Below are positions 1 to 4,946 of a stretch of DNA of 11,209 bases, piece by piece. Location: the NCBI GenBank assembly GCA_964600365.1, contig CAZRJG010000071.1, positions 1 to 11,209 of the forward strand. Direction: 5' to 3'. This stretch comes from GCA-020352575 sp964600365 (GTDB taxonomy: Bacteria; Actinomycetota; Acidimicrobiia; Spongiisociales; JAENVV01). Position numbers and translations under genes: made by a program. The stretch's first letter is position 1, and each line of letters begins with the position of its first letter. The notes beneath the pieces are model-generated. The model did not search any database, was not told the DNA's origin, and saw nothing but the letters and a program-made list of their open reading frames with translations.

Positions 1-65
1 TCAATATGACCCATCGTCCCCACATTCACATGCGGCTTCGACCGCTCAAACTTCGCCTTGGCCAT
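1..65 (-). CDS. tuf: Elongation factor Tu, N-terminal fragment (runs off left edge)
   Basis: Only the first 21 codons are present. They read MAKAKFERSKPHVNVGTMGH and then I, the typical EF-Tu N-terminus just before the P-loop (HIDHGKT). EF-Tu is the GTPase that delivers aminoacyl-tRNA to the ribosome. An in-frame ATG lies two codons upstream at 71, but the AAGGAG at 74-79 is only 2 nt from it and 8 nt from the ATG at 65, so I place the start at 65. The gene follows tRNA-Met on the same strand with a gap of about 36 nt, so it probably shares a transcript with the tRNAs, as tufB does with its upstream tRNA genes in Escherichia coli. Confidence 0.93.
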   Translation of the reverse strand, partial: MAKAKFERSKPHVNVGTMGHI

Positions 66-73
66 GGCCATAA

Positions 74-79
74 CTCCTT
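74..79 (-). promoter_or_regulatory. Ribosome binding site of tuf
   Basis: AAGGAG on the minus strand, 8 nt before the ATG at 65. The spacing is what favours that ATG over the one at 71, which would leave only 2 nt. Confidence 0.7.
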
Positions 80-101
80 GTGTGTACTGAACCGTGCGAC
101 T

Positions 102-178
102 TGGTAGCGGTGGGCAGACTTGAACTGCCGACCTCTCGATTATGAGTCGAGCGCTCTTACCAACTGAGCTACACCGCC
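102..178 (-). tRNA. tRNA-Met (CAT), elongator type, CCA encoded
   Basis: All four arms can be drawn. The acceptor is GGCGGTG with CACCGCT (first pair G-U), the D arm GCTCAGTTGGTAAGAGC, the anticodon arm CTCGA-CTCATAA-TCGAG, and the T arm GGCAG-TTCAAGT-CTGCC. The discriminator is A and the 3' CCA (102-104) is encoded. The anticodon is CAT. The three G-C pairs of the initiator anticodon stem and the 1-72 mismatch of initiators are absent, so this is not initiator tRNA. A lysidine-modified tRNA-Ile2 also has a CAT gene anticodon and cannot be excluded by eye, but the Thr-Met order matches thrT-metT of Mycobacterium tuberculosis and favours elongator Met. Confidence 0.93.
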
Positions 179-293
179 CCGTGGGCCGTGGTTCGGATCC
201 TCTCCGGGCTTGGTTGTGTGTGGCCTGCCGGGAGGTCCCGAACGCGGGCCATGCATCGCCACCCACCTCCGAATCCGGAAGCGGGTCGATGCG

Positions 294-365
<72 letters not shown>

Positions 366-381
366 AGGTGCTCGATTGTAG

Positions 382-463
382 TGCCGGGAGAAGGATTCGA
401 ACCTCCGAAGGCTTCGCCGGCAGATTTACAGTCTGCTCCCTTTGGCCGCTTGGGTATCCCGGC
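382..463 (-). tRNA. tRNA-Tyr (GTA)
   Basis: This is a class II tRNA of 82 nt. Acceptor GCCGGGA pairs with TCCCGGC. The anticodon arm GCAGA-CTGTAAA-TCTGC gives anticodon GTA. A long variable arm contains the short stem GGC-GAA-GCC. The T arm is GGAGG-TTCGAAT-CCTTC and the discriminator is A. CCA is not encoded. It is the first gene of the minus-strand Tyr-Thr-Met-tuf cluster, so the cluster promoter should lie in 464-578. Confidence 0.95.
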
Positions 464-489
464 GGATACTTCGCTTCGAAGCGCCCGGG

Positions 490-495
490 AGGATA
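490..495 (-). promoter_or_regulatory. Possible -10 box for the tRNA-tuf cluster
   Basis: TATCCT on the minus strand, followed by a GC-rich stretch. It would start transcription about 20 nt before tRNA-Tyr, which suits a stable-RNA promoter. No good -35 box stands at 16-18 nt; the best nearby hexamer is TTCAGT at about 19 nt. This is a weak call made from position and the single hexamer. Confidence 0.3.
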
Positions 496-547
496 GCGCG
501 GGTACCGATCTTGCACTGAAACAGGGCTGCGATCCGAGCCGGAGGCG

Positions 548-553
548 TAGACT
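548..553 (+). promoter_or_regulatory. Possible -10 box for the plus-strand gene pair
   Basis: TAGACT fits the TAnnnT core of a -10 box and lies 25 nt before the ATG at 579, upstream of the ribosome binding site at 568-575. No recognisable -35 box accompanies it. Confidence 0.25.
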
Positions 554-567
554 TGTGACGAGTGACC

Positions 568-575
568 AAGGAGGT
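568..575 (+). promoter_or_regulatory. Ribosome binding site deciding the start at 579
   Basis: AAGGAGGT is a near-complete anti-16S match just upstream of ATG 579. It argues against the much longer open frame that begins at 381. Confidence 0.7.
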
Positions 576-578
576 CTC

Positions 579-1496
579 ATGGGTCTTGACCAGGACCTCA
601 CTCGGTGGGTCGGGGAGGGGATCGTCACCGCCGACCAGGCCGAGCGAATCCGCGTGTACGAGGCCGCCCAACACGGTGGCACTGCCGTCTCCCGGGGCAT
701 CGAGGCACTCGCCTACCTGGGCGCCACCCTCGTGCTCCTCGCCCTGTTCCTCCTGGGACAGGAACTCTGGGACCAGTTCGAGGAGTGGGGGCAGTTCGCC
801 ATCGCCCTCATCGTGACGGGGGTGCTCCTCGCCGTCGGCTGGCTCCTCGGCCGGTCCACCGAAGTGACGGTGAACCGCGCACAGACGTTCGCCTGGCTGC
901 TGGCGGTTCCCGCCTCGGCGCTGAGCGCCTTCGTCCTCATCACCGAGATCGCCGGCATGCGCGAGCGCGACGCCGGACTGTGGATCGCACTCATCGCATT
1001 CGCGGTCGCACTCGCCCTCTGGTGGGTGCGCCACTCGACGCTGCAGGTGATCGCGATGGCGGGTGGCCTGCTGGCCACGACCGTGACCTTCCTGACACGG
1101 TTCTCGAACCTGCCCGACTGGGCGTTCGGGTTCTCGTTCTTCGGGCTCGGACTCGTGTGGCTGATGCTCACCTGGGCGGGTGTGCTCACCCCGAAGCGGA
1201 CCTCGTTTGCCCTCGGCTCCATCGCCGTGCTGTTCATCGCCTTCCCGGAGAGCAACGACATGCCGTGGCCACTCCTCGGCCTGCTCGTCGCGCTCAGCCT
1301 GGTCGCCGTATCGGTGCGCCTGTCGGAGAACGTGATCCTCGGACTCGGGATCGCCGGCCTGTTCGTCTACGTGCCGATGCTCATCTTCGAGTGGTTCGGT
1401 GACAGCCTCGGGGCAGTGGTCGCGCTGCTCATCTCGGGACTCGTGCTGCTCGCCGCCGTCGTCGGCATCGTCCGGTATCGGGGGGCCGTCTCATGA
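579..1496 (+). CDS. DUF2157-like polytopic membrane protein
   Basis: A 305-residue inner-membrane protein of unknown function. The N-terminal 30 residues form a soluble segment (LTRWVGEGIVTADQAERI) of the kind that opens DUF2157 proteins: a tryptophan, a glycine, a turn, then QAERI in a short helix. About ten hydrophobic spans follow, roughly at 44-62, 72-92, 103-123, 132-150, 155-173, 181-200, 208-223, 229-247, 252-270 and 276-298. The ATG at 579 is chosen because AAGGAGGT ends 3 nt before it; the frame stays open upstream, but there it crosses the tRNA-Tyr gene. The stop overlaps the next ATG (ATGA at 1493), so the two genes are translationally coupled. The DUF2157 assignment rests on the N-terminal pattern and topology, not on a search. 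Confidence 0.75.
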   Translation: MGLDQDLTRWVGEGIVTADQAERIRVYEAAQHGGTAVSRGIEALAYLGATLVLLALFLLGQELWDQFEEWGQFAIALIVTGVLLAVGWLLGRSTEVTVNRAQTFAWLLAVPASALSAFVLITEIAGMRERDAGLWIALIAFAVALALWWVRHSTLQVIAMAGGLLATTVTFLTRFSNLPDWAFGFSFFGLGLVWLMLTWAGVLTPKRTSFALGSIAVLFIAFPESNDMPWPLLGLLVALSLVAVSVRLSENVILGLGIAGLFVYVPMLIFEWFGDSLGAVVALLISGLVLLAAVVGIVRYRGAVS

Positions 1497-2125
1497 AGAA
1501 CGACCCACGTCTTCTTCCCGTCCTCAGCGCCAGCGTCGCGGTGATCATCGCGGTGGTGGTGATCATCGTGCTCTCAATGATCCCGCTGCCGAACTTCCCC
1601 GACCTCGCTCCCGGGCAGGCCGAGGGACGGCTCGTGTACGTCGACTGGGACAACTGCCTCAGGGTCGCCGACCTCGACCGGGCCACGACCACCGAACTGC
1701 GGTGTGAGGGCGACCGCGATTCCTTCGACGGCCTCGACTGGACCGACGAAGGCATCGAGGTGGTGCTCTACCAGCCCATGGGCCCGATCCTCCAGGTCAT
1801 CGATCCGGAGACGGGTTCGGTCATCGCCACCGAGGAGCTGAACGACAACGACTTCGACCGTCGGATCGCACGGTCCATCGACATCTGGACTGATCGCGAA
1901 GAGGGCAAGATCGTCATGCGCACGCCCGACGGCACCGTCGTGTTCGAGGCAGAAGCGCCTTCGTCCTACTGGATCGAGTACGGGGAAACCGGGCCCGATG
2001 GCACCTGGGCGATAGTTGACTCAGAGGGACGCCTGGCGATCCTCGAGATCGGCCAGACCCCACGGCTCGTCGACGAAGACGTCAGGTCGTGGATGTCGGT
2101 GGCCTGGGAGCCGGTCAGCGGCTGA
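1493..2125 (+). CDS. Membrane-anchored protein with beta-rich extracytoplasmic domain, function unknown
   Basis: The protein has 210 residues. A short basic N-terminus (MKNDPR) is followed by one hydrophobic span at about 7-30, then an acidic extracytoplasmic domain. This domain contains repeated strand-turn-strand units, for example GRLVYVDWDNCLRVADLD, LQVIDPETGSVIATEEL, MRTPDGTVVFEAE and VDSEGRLAILEI. These resemble partial TolB/WD40-like propeller blades, but about four are too few for a closed propeller. Cys55 and Cys71 could form a disulfide. The start overlaps the stop of the upstream membrane protein gene by ATGA, so both are probably made together and may interact. The 3' end overlaps htpX on the other strand by 11 bp. 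I do not recognise a named family. Confidence 0.8.
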   Translation: MKNDPRLLPVLSASVAVIIAVVVIIVLSMIPLPNFPDLAPGQAEGRLVYVDWDNCLRVADLDRATTTELRCEGDRDSFDGLDWTDEGIEVVLYQPMGPILQVIDPETGSVIATEELNDNDFDRRIARSIDIWTDREEGKIVMRTPDGTVVFEAEAPSSYWIEYGETGPDGTWAIVDSEGRLAILEIGQTPRLVDEDVRSWMSVAWEPVSG

Positions 2126-2966
2126 TCGGCCCTGCCATCTGCTCGAGGCGGGCGATCCGCTCGTCCATGGGCGGGTGCGTTGAGAACCACTTGCCGAAAC
2201 CGCCGCCCTTGATCGCCTTGCGGGGGTTCTCGATGTAGAGGGAACTCACCGCAGGGTTCACGTCCATCGGGATCTGCTGGGTGTACGCACCGATCTTCCG
2301 CAGTGCGGATGCCAACTGGAGCGGGTTGCCCGTGTACTGGGCCCCAGACTCGTCGGCCTGGTACTCACGGGCACGGCTGATGGCGAAGCGGATGAGCATC
2401 GCGGCAAGCGGGGCGACGATGAACGCGACCAGGGTGAGGGCGGCGCCGACGCCGTTGTTGCGATCCCGGCCACCGCCGAACCAGAAGGCCATGCGGGTGA
2501 GCATCGAGATCGCCGCAGCGAACATCGCTGCCACCGACGAGATGAGGATGTCCCGGTTCGCCACGTGGGCGAGTTCGTGCGCAAGCACGCCCTCGAGTTC
2601 GTACCGATCGAGCACCTGGAGGATCCCGGTCGTCACCGCCACGGCGGCGTGCTTCGGCGAGCGGCCCGTGGCGAAGGCGTTGGGCTGGGGCGACTCGATC
2701 ACGTAGAGCCGGGGCATGGGCATGCCGAGGTGCTGCGTGAGGCGGTTGACGATGTCGTGCACCTCGGGGAGGTCGCTGTACTCCACTGGCTTCGCACGGG
2801 AGGCGGCGAGCGCGAGCTTGTCGGAGAAGAAGTACGCGCCGAGGTTGAGGAGCGCCGCGAACGCCAGGCCGATGTAGAAGCCCCCGTCCGGGAACAGCAA
2901 GACGCCGACCCACCATGCGAGGAGGGTCATGAGCGTGAGCAGGAAGACAGTCTTGACGCCGTTCAT
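2115..2966 (-). CDS. htpX: HtpX-type membrane zinc metalloprotease (M48)
   Basis: A 283-residue protein of the usual HtpX length. HtpX cleaves damaged or misfolded membrane proteins. There are two N-terminal spans (about 5-25 and 30-48), then the M48 domain with the zinc motif HELAH at 130-134 (inside LAHELAHVANRD). Two more spans lie near 140-160 and 172-195. The likely third zinc ligand is Glu200 in AREYQADE, and the C-terminal STHPPMDERI motif is typical of the family. The start at 2966 (MNGVKTVFLL) fits HtpX; the longer open frame upstream would add 30 residues that overlap the end of msrA. No Shine-Dalgarno sequence precedes the ATG. The gene follows msrA by 41 nt on the same strand. Confidence 0.93.
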   Translation of the reverse strand: MNGVKTVFLLTLMTLLAWWVGVLLFPDGGFYIGLAFAALLNLGAYFFSDKLALAASRAKPVEYSDLPEVHDIVNRLTQHLGMPMPRLYVIESPQPNAFATGRSPKHAAVAVTTGILQVLDRYELEGVLAHELAHVANRDILISSVAAMFAAAISMLTRMAFWFGGGRDRNNGVGAALTLVAFIVAPLAAMLIRFAISRAREYQADESGAQYTGNPLQLASALRKIGAYTQQIPMDVNPAVSSLYIENPRKAIKGGGFGKWFSTHPPMDERIARLEQMAGPISR

Positions 2967-2973
2967 GCCAGGA

Positions 2974-2979
2974 ATGTTA
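2974..2979 (-). promoter_or_regulatory. Possible -10 box for leaderless htpX transcript
   Basis: TAACAT (TAnnnT type) lies exactly 7 nt before the htpX ATG, which itself has no ribosome binding site. That geometry is the one seen for leaderless mRNAs in actinobacteria. No -35 match is visible, so this is tentative. Confidence 0.3.
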
Positions 2980-3007
2980 TGAAGCCCCCCGGAATACGGG
3001 TGACGAG

Positions 3008-3655
3008 TCAGAGGACCCCGGTGGGACAGGAGACCCCCGTCCCGGCGAGGCCGCAATAACCATTCGGGACCTTGTGGAGGTACTGCTGGTGGTAGCCCTC
3101 GGCGAAGTAGAACTCCCCCGCGGGGGCGATCTCCGTGGTGATGGCCCCGTAGCCGGCCTCGCGGAGACGCGACTGGAACTGATCACGCTGCCAGATCGCA
3201 GTGGCGTACTGGCCATCGGTGGTGGTGTAGATCGCCGATCGGTACTGGGTACCGATGTCGTTGCCCTGCCGCATGCCCTGGGTCGGGTCGTGTTCGTCGA
3301 AGAAGCGGGCCACCAGGCGCTCGATCGAGATGGCGGCCGGGTCGTACACGACCTGCACCACCTCGGCGTGACCGGTCCTCGCCGAACACACCTCCTCGTA
3401 GGTCGGGAACGGGGTGTACCCGCCCTGGTACCCGGCGGCGGTGACGAACACACCCGGCAACTGCCAGAAGATCCGCTCGGCACCCCAGAAGCACCCCATC
3501 CCGAACGAGACGATCTCCATCCCGTCGGGGTACGGAGCCATGAGTGGGTTGCCGTTCACCGCGTGGACGGGGGGAACGGAGAAGGGAGAGGAGGGCCGGC
3601 CCGGAAGGGCCTTCTCCGGGGCGACCATTGACGTCTTGCCGAACATGGGGTCCAT
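3008..3655 (-). CDS. msrA: Peptide-methionine (S)-S-oxide reductase MsrA
   Basis: A 215-residue protein colinear with the long-form MsrA of Escherichia coli. It reduces methionine-S-sulfoxide in proteins back to methionine, with electrons from thioredoxin. The family N-terminal box ALPGR and HAVNG precede the catalytic motif GCFWG, with nucleophile Cys55. TAAGYQGGY, TGHAEVV, DPTQGMRQGND and GTQYRSAIY follow, and near the end HQQYLHK. Cys201 (NGYCG) and Cys210 correspond to the two recycling cysteines of the E. coli enzyme. A second ATG at 3646 gives MFGKTSM and is an equally good start; neither has a clear ribosome binding site. The gene lies 30 nt after the methyltransferase gene and 41 nt before htpX. 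No msrB is in the window. Confidence 0.95.
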   Translation of the reverse strand: MDPMFGKTSMVAPEKALPGRPSSPFSVPPVHAVNGNPLMAPYPDGMEIVSFGMGCFWGAERIFWQLPGVFVTAAGYQGGYTPFPTYEEVCSARTGHAEVVQVVYDPAAISIERLVARFFDEHDPTQGMRQGNDIGTQYRSAIYTTTDGQYATAIWQRDQFQSRLREAGYGAITTEIAPAGEFYFAEGYHQQYLHKVPNGYCGLAGTGVSCPTGVL

Positions 3656-3685
3656 CGTACGGGTGGTTCCGCCGAATGAGCGCGG

Positions 3686-4879
3686 TCAGACGCGCGCGAT
3701 GAGCACCCGGAAGTCGCCCAATCCGCGGGGGTGAATGAGGGTCTCGGCCTCGGTGGCCCGTGACTTCAACTGCATCTGGCGCATCACGTCGCCTGCCCTC
3801 GCCGCCTCCAGTGCTTCGCTGCGGAGGTCGGAGAGCACACGGCGCAGACCGAGTTCGGCGAGGAAGCCGTCCTGGCGATGGATCTCCACCTTCGCGCCGG
3901 CCGCCTCAGCCGCTGCGCGCATGGCGGTGAAGTTCACGTCGACGGTGATGTCGGTCTCCCCCGGTTCGTCGAGGGGATGGGGACCGAGGTGATGGGAGCG
4001 GTATGTGCGGAGCGTTCCGTCCTGTCGCCGGGGCGCGAGGTTCTCGCTCACGTCCCCGTAATCGATGGCTACGAGGGTCCCCGTGCCGATGAGGCCGACT
4101 GCTCTCTGCACCCACTCCTCCGCCTCGAGTTGCACCTCCACCACTCCCCCCTCGGGGCAGGGGACGCCGAAGCGCTCGCACCACTCCTCGACCTCGGGGC
4201 GCGGAGGGGCGTCGACGAGCGTGAGCGCATCGCCGTCCCGACCGACCCAACGCTCGCGCCAGCCGCTGCTCGTGTTCGTCGCGATCGCAACGGGGATGTT
4301 GTCGAGCAGTTCATTGGCGATCACAATCCGAGGCCGAGGGACCTTGGCAAGGTCATCGGTGACCCGTCCGGGGACGACCTTCTCGAGCATCGCCTGGGCG
4401 GGAGGCGCGACCTCCACTGCCCATGCCTCCACATCGGTCTCAATCGTTCGCAGGAGCGGGAGGAGCAGGGAACCGGAGCCGGCAGCGACCTCGGCGATGG
4501 CCGGGCGCTCGGTTGGGGAGCCTCCTGGCGGGAGGCTTGGGATGTCGATCTCCCCCCTACCGCCGCCTTCGGCGGCGGTACCTTTCCCCCGCGAGCGGGG
4601 GGACAGAGGCGGAGTGTCACCATCCCTCCTGAAGGGGGGATCTGTTCTGTTTGTCGTGCCGAGTTCGCGGTCCACGAACCTTCCGAGCATCTCACCGAAG
4701 AGGGGCGAGACCTCGGGACTGGTGAGGAAGTCTCCGGCCTTCTGGCTTCGCAGCACCTGGCCGCCGAAGAAGCCGTCCGGGTGGTACAGGGAGATCCGCT
4801 GGAACTCCTCGAACGGGATGGGGCCGTCTGCTGCGATGCGGGCGAGGAGCAGTTGCCTCACAGCTCCCGAGGCACTCAC
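3686..4879 (-). CDS. MidA/NDUFAF7-family SAM-dependent methyltransferase (COG1565) with in-frame repeat insertion
   Basis: A 397-residue protein. The family box GDFLTSPEVSPLFGEMLG (49-66) is diagnostic of the MidA/NDUFAF7 group. The SAM-binding glycine motif is AEVAAGSGSL at about 129-138, and ANELLDNIPV at 188-197 matches the ANExxDxxPV box. Mitochondrial NDUFAF7 dimethylates an arginine of the 49-kDa complex I subunit (NuoD homologue) during assembly. Here the gene directly follows nuoN, which supports a similar role. Residues about 80-122 (DNA 4514-4642) are a proline-, glycine- and arginine-rich insertion encoded by palindromic repeat DNA, between the GDF box and motif I. The start is GTG at 4879, 8 nt after GGAGGT at 4888-4893. 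The frame is intact; whether the enzyme is active is unknown. Confidence 0.9.
   Translation of the reverse strand: MSASGAVRQLLLARIAADGPIPFEEFQRISLYHPDGFFGGQVLRSQKAGDFLTSPEVSPLFGEMLGRFVDRELGTTNRTDPPFRRDGDTPPLSPRSRGKGTAAEGGGRGEIDIPSLPPGGSPTERPAIAEVAAGSGSLLLPLLRTIETDVEAWAVEVAPPAQAMLEKVVPGRVTDDLAKVPRPRIVIANELLDNIPVAIATNTSSGWRERWVGRDGDALTLVDAPPRPEVEEWCERFGVPCPEGGVVEVQLEAEEWVQRAVGLIGTGTLVAIDYGDVSENLAPRRQDGTLRTYRSHHLGPHPLDEPGETDITVDVNFTAMRAAAEAAGAKVEIHRQDGFLAELGLRRVLSDLRSEALEAARAGDVMRQMQLKSRATEAETLIHPRGLGDFRVLIARV
4514..4642 (-). repeat. Composite palindromic repeat inserted in the methyltransferase gene (copy A)
   Basis: Four successive inverted repeats: 4520-4525 with 4531-4536 (GCCTCC/GGAGGC); 4558-4567 with 4571-4580 (10-bp perfect stem TACCGCCGCC, loop TTC); 4586-4591 with 4596-4601 or so (CCCCCG stem, CGAG loop); 4622-4629 with 4634-4641 (ATCCCTCC with one G-T pair). 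The core at 4552-4607 matches copy B at 4882-4944. The insertion keeps the reading frame and adds about 43 codons. It resembles in principle the palindromic elements found inside Rickettsia genes, but I cannot assign a named family. Confidence 0.75.
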
Positions 4880-4881
4880 CG

Positions 4882-4944
4882 CCCCCCACCTCCGCCTTCG
4901 CTGCGCTTCGGCGCAGGGACCTTCCCCCGCAAGCGGGGGACAGA
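4882..4944 (-). repeat. Palindromic repeat between nuoN and the methyltransferase gene (copy B)
   Basis: It fills almost the whole 67-nt gap between the nuoN stop and the next start. It contains stem CTGCGC-TTCG-GCGCAG (4901-4916) and stem CCCCCGC-AA-GCGGGGG (4924-4939). Shared with copy A in the same order and orientation are a C6 run, CCGCCTTCG, ACCTT, the CCCCCGC...GCGGGGG hairpin and ACAGA. No T-run follows the hairpins in the direction of transcription, so it does not look like an intrinsic terminator; mRNA stabilisation or attenuation is possible. Confidence 0.75.
4888..4893 (-). promoter_or_regulatory. Ribosome binding site of the methyltransferase gene, provided by repeat copy B
   Basis: GGAGGT on the minus strand with an 8-nt spacer (GGGGGGCG) to the GTG at 4879. 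It lies inside the repeat, so the element supplies the translation signal of the downstream gene. Confidence 0.65.
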
Positions 4945-4946
4945 CA

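Larger units (their letters stand above)
464..578. other. Divergent intergenic region between the tRNA-tuf cluster and the plus-strand gene pair
   Basis: This 115-bp spacer must hold the promoters of both divergent units. It contains a perfect 12-bp palindrome CGCTTCGAAGCG at 472-483, just upstream of tRNA-Tyr, the weak -10 candidates listed separately, and the ribosome binding site at 568-575. No small reading frame with a good start is apparent in it. Confidence 0.6.

Noticed and set aside
179..293. An additional small RNA or tRNA in the 115-nt spacer between tRNA-Thr and tRNA-Met
   Set aside because: No cloverleaf arms, convincing hairpin with a T-run, or small frame with a ribosome binding site could be found.
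381..578. 66-codon upstream extension of the DUF2157-like gene
   Set aside because: It would be translated through the tRNA-Tyr gene, and AAGGAGGT marks the start at 579.
605..1402. A 265-codon open frame within the DUF2157-like gene
   Set aside because: Arg- and Pro-rich shadow frame without a good ribosome binding site; the overlapping frame has clean membrane spans and a strong Shine-Dalgarno sequence.
3577..3618. Inverted repeat CGGAGAAGG/CCTTCTCCG near the msrA 5' end
   Set aside because: It lies over codons for the conserved ALPGR box of MsrA, so chance within GC-rich coding DNA is the simpler explanation.
4901..4939. Intrinsic terminator after nuoN
   Set aside because: The hairpins are strong, but no T-run follows in the direction of transcription and the next gene starts at once; it matches the repeat family instead.
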